Shown here: in pieces, positions 15,185 to 23,744 of the stretch
How positions within the stretch are numbered: position 1 is the stretch's first letter
Layout: each line of letters starts with the position of its first letter
NCBI GenBank assembly: GCA_002021875.1
Contig: CP018627.1
Span: forward strand, 7,936,001 to 8,000,000
Reading direction: 5' to 3'
Length of the DNA: 64,000 nt
DNA from: Streptomyces hygroscopicus
GTDB taxonomy: Bacteria; Actinomycetota; Actinomycetes; Streptomycetales; Streptomycetaceae
Translations under genes and position numbers: made by a program
The notes under the pieces: model-generated
Database searches by the model: none
The model's input: only the letters and a program-made list of their open reading frames with translations
Told to the model about the DNA's origin: nothing

Positions 15185-16858
15185 GTGCCAGGAACGTTGA
15201 GCACGGAGCAGGGTTCCCACTCGCATTATCGAAGGTCACTCGGACCGGTGGCCCTCACCGCCGTGGGTCTCGGGTCGATCATTGGCTCCGGCTGGCTCTT
15301 CGGCGCCGAGCGCGCCGCCTCGCTGGCCGGACCCGCCGCCATCCTGGCCTGGGTGATCGGCGCCGCCGTCGCCCTGACCATCGCCCTGACCTACTCCGAG
15401 CTGGGTTCGATGTTCCCCAAGGCCGGCGGCATGGTCCGGTACGGCCAGTACTCCCACGGCTCGCTGGCCGGATATCTGGCCGCCTGGGCCAACTGGATCG
15501 CCATCGTCTCCGTGATCCCCGGTGAGGCCACCGCCTCCGTGCAGTACATGAGCTCCTGGGACTTCGGCTGGGCCAAGGCGCTGTACGACGGGAAGGAGCT
15601 GACCGGCAGCGGTGTCGCGCTCGCGTCCGTGCTGCTGCTCTTCTACTTCTTCCTCAACTGGTTCGCGATCACCCTCTTCGCGAAGACCAACACCGCGATC
15701 ACCGTCTTCAAGGTGGTCGTGCCGACCCTGACCGCCGGGGCCCTGCTGCTGTCGCACTTCGACACCGGCAATGTCACCGGCCACGGCGGCTTCACCCCCA
15801 ATGGCTGGAGCTCCGTGTTCACCGCGGTCGCCGTCTCCGGCATCGTCTGGGCCTACAACGGCTTCCAGTCCCCGCTCAACATGGCCGGTGAGGCCCGCAA
15901 CCCCGGGAAGTCGCTGCCCAAGGCCGTCATCAGCTCGATCCTCATCTCGCTGGTGATCTACGTCGCGCTGCAGATCGCCTTCCTGACCGCCGTCCCCGCC
16001 GCGGATCTGCAGCACGGCGGCTGGTCCGGGCTCTCCTTCAACTCCCCGCTCGCCGATCTGTCCCTGGCCTGGGGCCTGAACTGGCTGGCGATGCTGCTGT
16101 ACGCCGACGCCTTCATCTCCCCGTCCGGCACCGGCATGATCTACGCGGCCACCACCTCCCGCATGATCCAGGGCGTCCAGGAGAACGGCCATCTGCCGAG
16201 CATCTTCGGCAAGGTCGACCCCAAGACCGGCATCCCGCGCCCGGCGCTGCTGCTCAACCTGGGGATCGCCTTCATCTTCCTCGCGGTCTTCCGCGGCTGG
16301 GGCTCGCTGGCCGAGATTGTCTCCGTCGCGACCGTGATCTCGTACATCACCGGTCCGGTCGCCGTGATGTCGCTGCGCCGCCTCTCCCCGGACCTGCCGC
16401 GCCCGGTGAAGCTGCGCGCGATGCCGGTGATCGCGCCGATCGCGATGGTCTTCGGTTCGCTGGTGCTGTACTGGGCCCGCTGGCCGCTCACCGGCAAGGT
16501 CATCTTCATCATGGCGATCGGGCTGCCGATCTGGGCCTGGTACGAGCTGCGCAAGCCGTGGGCAGAGCTTCGGCCGCATCTGGCCGCCGGTGCCTGGATG
16601 GTCACGTATCTGCTGGTCATGGCGGCGGTGTCGTGGGCCGGTGGCAAGGAGTTCGGTGGCCGCGGCTATCTGCCGGGTGGCTGGGACATCCTGGTCGTCG
16701 CCCTGATCGGGCTGGTCTTCTACGTCTGGGGTGTACGCAGCGCATGGCGCAATCCGACGCTGCTGGAGGCCGAGCGCGAGCTGGGCACCGCCCCGGCCGG
16801 TGAGGACAGTGAGGACAGTGAGGACGACGACCGGGCGAAGGCCGACGCGCGCGTCTGA
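15185..16858 (+). CDS. APC family amino acid permease
   Basis: This protein of about 557 residues has 12 or more hydrophobic helices and the amino acid-polyamine-organocation signature at its start: VALTAVGLGSIIGSGWLFG, with the unwound first-helix glycine motif that binds substrate. EARNPGKSLPKAV after the sixth helix is another family hallmark. It should be a proton-coupled importer in the cytoplasmic membrane; the amino acid is not predictable. The start is uncertain: ATG 15146, GTG 15185 and TTG 15197 are all in frame. The conserved region begins after YRRSLGP, so the choice affects only a polar leader. The C-terminus is acidic, with EDSEDSEDDD. No adjacent partner gene is evident. Confidence 0.87.
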   Translation: MPGTLSTEQGSHSHYRRSLGPVALTAVGLGSIIGSGWLFGAERAASLAGPAAILAWVIGAAVALTIALTYSELGSMFPKAGGMVRYGQYSHGSLAGYLAAWANWIAIVSVIPGEATASVQYMSSWDFGWAKALYDGKELTGSGVALASVLLLFYFFLNWFAITLFAKTNTAITVFKVVVPTLTAGALLLSHFDTGNVTGHGGFTPNGWSSVFTAVAVSGIVWAYNGFQSPLNMAGEARNPGKSLPKAVISSILISLVIYVALQIAFLTAVPAADLQHGGWSGLSFNSPLADLSLAWGLNWLAMLLYADAFISPSGTGMIYAATTSRMIQGVQENGHLPSIFGKVDPKTGIPRPALLLNLGIAFIFLAVFRGWGSLAEIVSVATVISYITGPVAVMSLRRLSPDLPRPVKLRAMPVIAPIAMVFGSLVLYWARWPLTGKVIFIMAIGLPIWAWYELRKPWAELRPHLAAGAWMVTYLLVMAAVSWAGGKEFGGRGYLPGGWDILVVALIGLVFYVWGVRSAWRNPTLLEAERELGTAPAGEDSEDSEDDDRAKADARV

Positions 16859-17032
16859 GGCATACGTCTGAGGACATTCATCTGAGACATGGCCGGATGA
16901 GTGCCTCGTTGTAAGAACTCGTATCCGCTGCGTGAAGGTAGGGCGTAGGCTCGGGCATATGCGGATCGGGATTTCCTTCATGGTGTCGCGGGGGCGTACG
17001 CCCGGGCGGGCCACAGCGGAGAGGGCGGGGAG

Positions 17033-17218
17033 ATGAGTGACGGGAACGCTGTGCTGCCCTGGCTCGTGATCCGCCAGGACACCAACGGCAACCGCTACCG
17101 CGTCGGGCGCTACGCCACGAGGACGGAGGCCCAGGAGGTGGCCGACCGCCTGGAGGGCCAGGGCCAGGAGCAGTTGTACGTGGTCGAGCGGACCGCCGCG
17201 ACCCGTCAGTCCGGCTAG
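17033..17218 (+). CDS. Small SPOR-domain-like protein
   Basis: This 61-residue protein has the short pattern WLVIRQDTNGNRYRVGRYATRTEAQEVADRLEGQGQEQLYVVER, which matches the repeat unit of SPOR-like proteins where the second half reads as the helix and last strand. Stand-alone proteins of this size annotated as SPOR-domain proteins are common in Streptomyces. SPOR domains bind denuded peptidoglycan outside the cell, but this one has no signal peptide, so that function is doubtful. The ATG at 17033 follows GGCGGGGAG. A tail of degenerate repeats and a strong hairpin lie downstream. Confidence 0.75.
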   Translation: MSDGNAVLPWLVIRQDTNGNRYRVGRYATRTEAQEVADRLEGQGQEQLYVVERTAATRQSG

Positions 17219-17415
17219 GCCGTCAGTCCGGTCGGCTGGTCGGCCCAGTTGGCCCGCGGGAATCGGCTCGGCCGGCGAACCGGGCCCGCCCGCGGGATTC
17301 GGGTCAGCCCGTAAGGATCCGGCCGGCTCCCGAATGGGGTCAGCCCGCAGGAATCCGGTCAGTCTTCCCGGAATTGGGCCGGCCCACAGGAATCCGGCCC
17401 GTCCGCGGGAATACG
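17219..17415 (+). repeat. Degenerate repeat tract, unit near GCCCGCGGGAATCCGG
   Basis: At least five imperfect units with the core GCCCGC-GGAATCCGG, spaced about 24-36 bp, fill the space between the SPOR-like gene and the terminator hairpin. Units vary (GGGATTCGG, AAGGATCCGG, CAGGAATCCGG). The tract begins right after the stop codon and has no coding sense. It looks like a decayed tandem array. Confidence 0.6.
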
Positions 17416-17423
17416 TACATCTT

Positions 17424-17457
17424 CCAGGGCCCCGGGGCGTCCGCCCCGGGGCCCTGG
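17424..17457. terminator. Strong GC hairpin after the SPOR-like gene
   Basis: Sixteen-base complementary arms (CCAGGGCCCCGGGGCG and its complement) are separated by TC, giving a stem of about 15 pairs with a tight loop. It lies 39 bp before the Nudix start and after the repeat tract, so it most likely ends the SPOR-like transcript. Confidence 0.7.
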
Positions 17458-17496
17458 TGTGTATCGGCGCAGGCCAGGCAGGCTAAGGTGCGGCGC

Positions 17497-17985
17497 ATGA
17501 GCGTGCGTGTGGTGGTGGGTGGAGCGGTGTTCGACCGGGGGCGGCTGCTGGCCGCGCGGCGCAGCGCCCCGCCCGAGCTCGCGGGCCGCTGGGAGCTGCC
17601 CGGCGGTAAGGCCGAGCCCGGGGAGACCCCGCCGCAGACGCTCGTCCGCGAACTGCGCGAGGAGCTCGGGGTCGAGGTCGAGCCGCTCGAACCGCTGCCG
17701 GGGGAGTGGCCCTTGAAGCCCGGCTATGTGCTGCGGGTGTGGACCGCGGCCCTGCGCTCCGGTGAGCCGCGCCCGCTGGAGGACCACGACGAGCTGCGCT
17801 GGCTTCCCCCGGACCGGGTGGACGAGGTCGACTGGCTGGACGAGGACCGCCCCGCGGTGGCCGAGGCGGTCCGCCGGCTGCGCGCGGCCGAGGGTGCCGG
17901 GCAGGGCGCCGAACAGGGTGCCGGGCAAGGCGCTGAGCAGAGTGTCGAACAGGGCGCCGAGGGCGCTCCTCCGCGTACCCCTTGA
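17497..17985 (+). CDS. Nudix hydrolase (MutT-like)
   Basis: This 162-residue protein is a pyrophosphohydrolase. The full Nudix box is present at residues 34-56 (GGKAEPGET then REL and REELGV), with the catalytic Glu pair that binds Mg2+. VVGGAVFDRGRLLAARR before it is the usual first strand pair of 8-oxo-dGTP-type MutT proteins, and WELPGGK precedes the box. The role is probably cleaning of oxidised nucleotides or a related NDP-X compound. The last 30 residues are a low-complexity tail of Gly-Ala-Glu-Gln repeats. ATG at 17497 begins at the first strand. It is transcribed alone, beyond the hairpin at 17424-17457. Confidence 0.9.
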   Translation: MSVRVVVGGAVFDRGRLLAARRSAPPELAGRWELPGGKAEPGETPPQTLVRELREELGVEVEPLEPLPGEWPLKPGYVLRVWTAALRSGEPRPLEDHDELRWLPPDRVDEVDWLDEDRPAVAEAVRRLRAAEGAGQGAEQGAGQGAEQSVEQGAEGAPPRTP

Positions 17986-18231
17986 GGCCGTCCCGCGCGG
18001 GGCCCGTTCGAGGTCTCGTACAGGGAGAATCCATGGGGTTCGAGCCGCCTCCACCTGGTTAGGAGTGAGGGGGAGCGCTGATCATGAGCGCTTCACCAAA
18101 AGCCGGGACGGAAACCGATGGCGGGCTGAGATAGTGCTGTGATCGTGAAGACCGTACTCGGGATGGCCGATGTGCTGGATACTCGGCTATCTGGAGCCGG
18201 TCGGAGCACCTGAGCCGGAGGGGACGGGCGC

Positions 18232-20925
18232 ATGAGCGAGAAGCCAGCGGGGGCTGATATCCCCGAGGAGACGGTTGGTTCGCAGGTGTCGCCGGTGTCA
18301 CAAGGGTCTTCGGTGCCGGACATGTCGCCCATGTCCTCGATGTCGGCGGTGTGGCAGAGCAGCCCGCCCGGCTCGATCTATGACTACATCCAGGTCGCTT
18401 CCTTCGCGCTGGGGCCCGACGGCCGGATCGCGCAGTGGAGCGAACGGGCCGCGGAACTGCTGGGGCTGACGGCGCGCCAGGCCATCGGCAAGGATCCGGT
18501 GGAGGCGTTCGTACCGCCCGAGTACCAGGAGACCGGCCATCGCGCGGTCGCCGACATTCTGGACGGCCGGGAGTGGACCGGGCTGGTCCCCTACCGTAGC
18601 CCCCAGGCGCCGAGCGGACATGGCATCGCCGAGGTCTATGTGATGCCCGCTCAGGATGAGGACGGGAAGCGGGCCGCGCTCTGTATCGCGGTGGACGTCA
18701 GTGCGTTGCGCGGGCTGGAAACCGATCTTGCTTCTTCACAGGCCGTTTTCGGTCAATCTCCGCTCGGTTTCTTCCTCTTCGGGACCGATCTCCGGATGCT
18801 CCGGGTCAATGAGCGTTTTGCGAAGGTTTTCGGCCGCCCCGCCGAGGAATACCGCGGGGTGACCCCGCACGATCTGCTGCCGCGCGGCGAGGCCGACCGG
18901 CTGGCCGCCGCCCTGCGCCAGGTCCTGGACTCCGGGCAGGCGCTGACCGATATGCCGCTCATGGGCCAGACTCCGGGCAGCGCCGACCGCCGCCGCTGGT
19001 CGGTCTCGCTCTACCGGCTGCACAGCGGCTCCGGCCGCCCCATCGGCATCGCCGGACTGGCCACGGACGTCACCGGCCGCCGCCGCGCCGAACAGGAGGC
19101 CGCGGGCGTACGGCGCAATCTGGCGCTGCTGAACGAGGCGGGGGCCCGAATAGGCACCTCGCTCGATCTGGAGACCACCGCCCGGGAGCTGCTGGACGTG
19201 GCCGTGCCGCAGTTCTGCGACCTGGCCTCCGTCGACCTCTACCAGGGGCTGCTCTCCGGCGACGAGACCCCGCCCGGACTCGCCGACGGCAGCGCCGAGT
19301 TGCGCCGCGTCGCCTTCGCCAGCGCGGTCTCCGACGGCCCGGTCGCCTTCGGCGACATCTGCCGCGTCAACACCGCCGAGGACCCCAAGCCCATCCAGGT
19401 CGGCGAGGTCCACCGCTACCCCTTCAACTCCCTGTGCGCCCACGCCCTGCGCACCGCCCAGGTCCGGGTCGTCCCCGGCCGGGACGGCAGTGAGAGCCTG
19501 GAGCTCGGCGCCATGCTGCAGTCCACCCTCGTGGTGCCGATGGTCGCCCGCGACACCGTCGTGGGCCTGGCCCAGTTCTCCCGCACCAAGGGCAGCGAGC
19601 CCTTCGGCGAACGGGACCGCGCGCTCGCCGTCGAGCTGGCCGCCCGCGCCGCCGTCAGCATCGACAACGCCCGGTTGTACCGCAGAGAACATGAACGCGC
19701 GCTGATACTGCAGCGCAGCCTGCTCCCGCCCGGCGACCCGGAGGCCGCCGGGCTCGACATCGCCTGCCGCTATCTGCCGGGGAACGCGGCGACCGAGGTG
19801 GGCGGCGACTGGTTCGACGTGATCGAGCTGCCCGGGCACCGCACCGCGCTGGTGGTCGGCGACGTGATGGGGCGGGGGCTGCGCGCCGCCGTGGCCATGG
19901 GCGAACTGCGCACCGCCGTACGCACCCTCGCCCTGCTCGACCTGGAGCCCGCCGAGGTGCTCTCCGCGCTGGACGAGATCGCCCTCGGCCTCGGCACACC
20001 GGGCGGCTCGCACGCCGGCGCGCGGCCGGGATCGCGCGCCCGCGGCAGCAAGGCCGACGACTCGTCCGACCTGACCGAGGTCTATCTCGCCACCTGCGTC
20101 TACGCCGTCTACGACCCGGTCACCCGCCGCTGTACCTTCGCCAACGCCGGACATCCGCCCCCCGTCCTGGTGGAACCGGGTGAGAACGCCCTGCTGATGG
20201 AGGTCCCGCCCGGCATGCCGCTCGGCGTCGGCGGCGAGCCGTTCGAGGAGATCGAGGTCGAGCTCCCCGACGGCGCGCTGCTGGCCCTCTACACGGACGG
20301 TCTGGTCGAGTCCCGCGACCACACCCTCGACGAGGGACTCCAGGCCCTGCGCGCGGCCCTCGACACCCCCGAGGGCGCCGACGGCGGTAACGCCGCGGCC
20401 GGATCCCTCGAGGACGTCTGCGACCACGTCCTGAGCACCCTCGACACCCACCACGGCGAGGATGACATCGCCCTGCTGATGGCCCGGGTGCAGGGCCTGT
20501 CGGCCGAGTCGGTCGGCGACTGGCACCTTCCCAGCGCCCCGCAGTCCGTGGGCCGGGCCCGCGAACTGGCCCGGGAGCAGCTCGAGTCCTGGGGTCTTGA
20601 CGGTCTGGTGGACACCACCGAGCTGCTGGTCAGCGAGCTGGTGACCAACGCCCTGCGGTACGGCGAGGGCGAGATCAGGCTGCGGCTGCTGCTGGACCGC
20701 ACGCTGGTGTGCGAGGTCTGGGACGGCGGTCTGGTCCAGCCCCGGCGGCGGCGCGCCCGGGACACCGACGAGGGCGGGCGCGGGCTGCAGCTGGTCGGGC
20801 TGCTCAGCGCGGGCTGGGGGAGCCGCAGGACCCCGTTCGGCAAGACCGTCTGGTTCGAGCTGGCCCTGCCGGACGGCCGGTCCTCGGGGCCGGACTCGGT
20901 GGAGGCGCTGCTCAGCCTCTGGTGA
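18232..20925 (+). CDS. PAS-PAS-GAF-SpoIIE phosphatase-HATPase multidomain regulator
   Basis: This 897-residue protein has, in order: a PAS domain (about 45-155), a second PAS domain (about 165-285, ending TDVTGRRRAEQE), a GAF domain (about 295-485), a PP2C/SpoIIE phosphatase (about 495-755) and an RsbW-like histidine-kinase ATPase (about 765-885). Phosphatase metal sites are seen in GGDWFDV near residue 521 and VGDVMGRG near 542. The ATPase N-box is SELVTNALRYG near 800 and a G-box is GGRGLQLV near 848. Such proteins control anti-sigma/anti-anti-sigma partner switching in Streptomyces, dephosphorylating an STAS protein and possibly phosphorylating it too. No sigma factor or STAS gene is adjacent, so the target is unknown. 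No membrane segment is present. Confidence 0.92.
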   Translation: MSEKPAGADIPEETVGSQVSPVSQGSSVPDMSPMSSMSAVWQSSPPGSIYDYIQVASFALGPDGRIAQWSERAAELLGLTARQAIGKDPVEAFVPPEYQETGHRAVADILDGREWTGLVPYRSPQAPSGHGIAEVYVMPAQDEDGKRAALCIAVDVSALRGLETDLASSQAVFGQSPLGFFLFGTDLRMLRVNERFAKVFGRPAEEYRGVTPHDLLPRGEADRLAAALRQVLDSGQALTDMPLMGQTPGSADRRRWSVSLYRLHSGSGRPIGIAGLATDVTGRRRAEQEAAGVRRNLALLNEAGARIGTSLDLETTARELLDVAVPQFCDLASVDLYQGLLSGDETPPGLADGSAELRRVAFASAVSDGPVAFGDICRVNTAEDPKPIQVGEVHRYPFNSLCAHALRTAQVRVVPGRDGSESLELGAMLQSTLVVPMVARDTVVGLAQFSRTKGSEPFGERDRALAVELAARAAVSIDNARLYRREHERALILQRSLLPPGDPEAAGLDIACRYLPGNAATEVGGDWFDVIELPGHRTALVVGDVMGRGLRAAVAMGELRTAVRTLALLDLEPAEVLSALDEIALGLGTPGGSHAGARPGSRARGSKADDSSDLTEVYLATCVYAVYDPVTRRCTFANAGHPPPVLVEPGENALLMEVPPGMPLGVGGEPFEEIEVELPDGALLALYTDGLVESRDHTLDEGLQALRAALDTPEGADGGNAAAGSLEDVCDHVLSTLDTHHGEDDIALLMARVQGLSAESVGDWHLPSAPQSVGRARELAREQLESWGLDGLVDTTELLVSELVTNALRYGEGEIRLRLLLDRTLVCEVWDGGLVQPRRRRARDTDEGGRGLQLVGLLSAGWGSRRTPFGKTVWFELALPDGRSSGPDSVEALLSLW

Positions 20926-20967
20926 TAGGTGATAGGTGCTAGTGGCGGGCCGGGCGCGGTCATGGCA

Positions 20968-20992
20968 GCGGGCCCGCCATCGGCGGGCCCGC
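20968..20992. terminator. Bidirectional hairpin between phosphatase gene and sdhB
   Basis: GCGGGCCCGCC and GGCGGGCCCGC flank ATC, a perfect 11-bp stem. The genes on both sides converge here, with stop codons at 20925 and 21007. Confidence 0.75.
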
Positions 20993-21006
20993 GACACGAA
21001 GGGGAG

Positions 21007-21777
21007 CTACTGCCCCCGGCGCCGGATCTTGTTGCCGAGCCAGACCAGCGGATCGTACTTACGGTCCACCGCCCGCTCCTTGAGCGGGATCAGCGCATTG
21101 TCGGTGATCTTGATCTGCTCGGGGCAGACCTCCGTACAGCACTTGGTGATGTTGCAGTAGCCCAGTCCGTGCTCCTCCTGGGCGGTGCGCTTGCGGTCCA
21201 GCCCGGTGTCGGCCGCCGCGTCCAGCGGATGCATGTCCAGCTCCGCGACCCGCATCAGGAACCGCGGCCCGGCGAACGCCTCCTTGTTCTCCTCGAAGTC
21301 CCGCACCACATGGCAGGTGTCCTGGCACAGGAAGCATTCGATGCACTTGCGGAACTCCTGCGACCGCCCCACGTCCTCCTGCCACATCCGGTACTCGCCC
21401 GGCCCCACCCCTTCCGGGGGGACGAAGGACGGCACCTCGCGGGCCTTGGTGTAGTTGAACGACACGTCCGTCACCAGATCCCGCACCACCGGGAAGGCCC
21501 GCAGCGGGGTGATGGTGATCGTCTCGGCCCGGTCGAACACCGACATCCGGGTCATGCACAGCAGCCGGGGGCGGCCGTTGACCTCGGCGCTGCACGAACC
21601 GCATTTGCCCGCCTTGCAGTTCCAGCGGACCGCCAGATCGGGGGCCTGGGTCGCCTGCAGCCGGTGGACGATGTCGAGCACGACCTCGCCGTCGTTGACC
21701 TCGACGTGGAAGTCCTTCAGACCGCCGCCGTCCTGGTCGCCCCGCCACACCCGGAAGTGGGCCTCGTACGCACTCAC
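21007..21777 (-). CDS. sdhB: Succinate dehydrogenase iron-sulfur subunit (Sdh1-like)
   Basis: This 256-residue subunit carries electrons from the flavoprotein to the membrane part of complex II. The plant-type [2Fe-2S] site is formed by Cys54, Cys59, Cys62 and Cys74 (CKAGKCGSC ... LLC). The C-terminal half has the [4Fe-4S]/[3Fe-4S] ligands in CIECFLCQDTC and CNITKCCTEVCP. A GTG at 21777-21775 overlaps the sdhA stop by four bases, which fixes the start and implies coupled translation. Size and motifs match the SdhB of mycobacterial Sdh1 (Rv0247c) better than the classic SdhB. It is last in the four-gene minus-strand unit. Confidence 0.93.
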   Translation of the reverse strand: MSAYEAHFRVWRGDQDGGGLKDFHVEVNDGEVVLDIVHRLQATQAPDLAVRWNCKAGKCGSCSAEVNGRPRLLCMTRMSVFDRAETITITPLRAFPVVRDLVTDVSFNYTKAREVPSFVPPEGVGPGEYRMWQEDVGRSQEFRKCIECFLCQDTCHVVRDFEENKEAFAGPRFLMRVAELDMHPLDAAADTGLDRKRTAQEEHGLGYCNITKCCTEVCPEQIKITDNALIPLKERAVDRKYDPLVWLGNKIRRRGQ

Positions 21778-23729
21778 TGGGTCAGCTCCTCGTCCGTCAG
21801 GTACTTCACCAGCTCGTCCTTCTCGAACAGGTTCAGCAGATCGGGCCGGATGGGCGGCATCTCGCGCCGCTCCAGCCGGATCTGGCCGTGTCCGGTGTCG
21901 GGTGCCGCCAGCCCGCCCGAGGGGTCGGAGAGCCGGCAGACCAGATTGAGCCGCCGCCATCCGCGGTCCATCTCCGGGCAGTCGTCGCGGGTGTGCCCGC
22001 CACGGCTCTCGGTCCGCTCCAGCGCGGCACGGGCCACGCACTCGCTGACCAGCAGCATGTTGCGCAGATCGATGGCCAGATGCCAGCCGGGGTTGAACTG
22101 CCGGTGCCCCTCGACCCCGGCGCGGCGCGCCCGGACCCGCAGACTGGCCAGCCGGTGCAGCGCCTCCTCCATCTCCCCGGCCTTCCGGATGATCCCCACC
22201 AGGTCGTTCATCGACTGCTGCAGCTCCTGGTGGAGGGTGTACGGGTTCTCCGGTGGCCCGGCCGGACCCGCGCTCTCGTCCGGCTCACCGGCCTCGGCGC
22301 TGAACGGGCGCAGCGCCTCGGCCGCCGCCAGGTCCAGCTGGGTCTCGTCCGGCACCGGACGGGTGCCCGAGGCCGCGGTCTCCTGGGCATAGCGGGCCGC
22401 ATGGAGCCCGGCGCGGCGCCCGAAGACCAGCAGATCGGAGAGGGAGTTGCCGCCGAGCCGGTTGGAGCCGTGCATTCCGCCCGCGACCTCGCCGGCGGCG
22501 AACAGACCGGGCACCCCGGCCGCGGCCGCGGTGTCCGGGTCGACGTCCACCCCGCCCATCACGTAGTGACAGGTCGGGCCCACCTCCATGGGCTCGGCGG
22601 TGATGTCGACGTCCGCGAGCTCCTTGAACTGGTGGTGCATGGAGGGCAGCCGCCGCTTGATGACCTCGGGGGACATCCGGGTGGACACATCGAGGAAGAC
22701 CCCGCCGTGCGGGGAGCCCCGGCCCGCCTTCACCTCGGCGTTGATGGCGCGGGCCACCTCGTCGCGGGGAAGCAGCTCGGGCGGGCGGCGGTTGTGGTCC
22801 GGATCCTCGTACCAGCGGTCGGCCTCGCCCTCGGACTGCGCGTACTTCTCCTTGAAGACGTCCGGAATGTAGTCGAACATGAAGCGCTTGCCCTCGCTGT
22901 TGCGCAGCACCCCGCCGTCGCCGCGCACCGACTCGGTGACCAGGATCCCCTTCACCGAGGGCGGCCAGACCATACCGGTCGGATGGAACTGCACGAACTC
23001 CATGTTGATCAGCGGGGCGCCCGCGAGCAGCGCCAGCGCGTGGCCGTCGCCGGTGTACTCCCAGGAGTTGGAGGTCACCTTGAAGGACTTGCCGATACCG
23101 CCGGTGGCCAGCACCACGGCCGGGGCCTCCAGCGCGAAGAAACGGCCCGACTCGCGCTCGTAGCCGAAGACACCGGCGACCCGGTCGCCGTCCTTGACGA
23201 TCCGGGTGACCGTGCACTCCTGGAAGACCTTCAGCCGGGACTCGTAGTCGCCGGTCGCGGCCTTGTCCTCCTGCTGCAGGGAGACGATCTTCTGCTGGAG
23301 GGTGCGGATCAGCTCCAGGCCGGTGCGGTCCCCGACATGGGCGAGGCGGGGGTACTCATGGCCGCCGAAGTTCCGCTGGGAGATCTTGCCCTCCGGGGTG
23401 CGGTCGAAGAGCGCGCCCCAGGTCTCCAGCTCCCAGACCCGGTCCGGGGCCTCCTGGGCGTGCAGCTCGGCCATCCGCCAGTGGTTGAGGAACTTGCCCC
23501 CGCGCATGGTGTCGCGGAAGTGCACCTGCCAGTTGTCGCGCTCGTTGACATTGCCCATGCTGGCGGCGATGCCGCCCTCGGCCATCACGGTATGGGCCTT
23601 GCCGAACAGCGACTTGCAGATGACGGCGCAGCGCATGCCCTGCTCGCGGGCCTCGATCGCGGCCCGCAGCCCGGCGCCGCCCGCGCCGATCACGACCACG
23701 TCCCACGCCTGCCGCTCGACTTGCGTCAT
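21774..23729 (-). CDS. sdhA: Succinate dehydrogenase / fumarate reductase flavoprotein subunit (Sdh1-like)
   Basis: This 651-residue catalytic subunit oxidises succinate to fumarate at the inner face of the membrane. The FAD motif VVIGAGGAGLRAA is at residues 12-24. His46 in GKAHTVMAEGG is the expected site of covalent FAD attachment. The substrate region HPTGMVWPPSVKG and the dinucleotide motif VPGLFAAGEVAGGMHGSNRLGGNS are intact. It lies 15 bp after the membrane subunit gene and overlaps sdhB by four bases. The length agrees with mycobacterial Sdh1 flavoprotein (about 646 residues). Direction could in principle be fumarate reduction; the aerobic lifestyle makes succinate oxidation more likely. 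Confidence 0.95.
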   Translation of the reverse strand: MTQVERQAWDVVVIGAGGAGLRAAIEAREQGMRCAVICKSLFGKAHTVMAEGGIAASMGNVNERDNWQVHFRDTMRGGKFLNHWRMAELHAQEAPDRVWELETWGALFDRTPEGKISQRNFGGHEYPRLAHVGDRTGLELIRTLQQKIVSLQQEDKAATGDYESRLKVFQECTVTRIVKDGDRVAGVFGYERESGRFFALEAPAVVLATGGIGKSFKVTSNSWEYTGDGHALALLAGAPLINMEFVQFHPTGMVWPPSVKGILVTESVRGDGGVLRNSEGKRFMFDYIPDVFKEKYAQSEGEADRWYEDPDHNRRPPELLPRDEVARAINAEVKAGRGSPHGGVFLDVSTRMSPEVIKRRLPSMHHQFKELADVDITAEPMEVGPTCHYVMGGVDVDPDTAAAAGVPGLFAAGEVAGGMHGSNRLGGNSLSDLLVFGRRAGLHAARYAQETAASGTRPVPDETQLDLAAAEALRPFSAEAGEPDESAGPAGPPENPYTLHQELQQSMNDLVGIIRKAGEMEEALHRLASLRVRARRAGVEGHRQFNPGWHLAIDLRNMLLVSECVARAALERTESRGGHTRDDCPEMDRGWRRLNLVCRLSDPSGGLAAPDTGHGQIRLERREMPPIRPDLLNLFEKDELVKYLTDEELTQ

Positions 23730-23744
23730 CGATGAGCACCTCTC

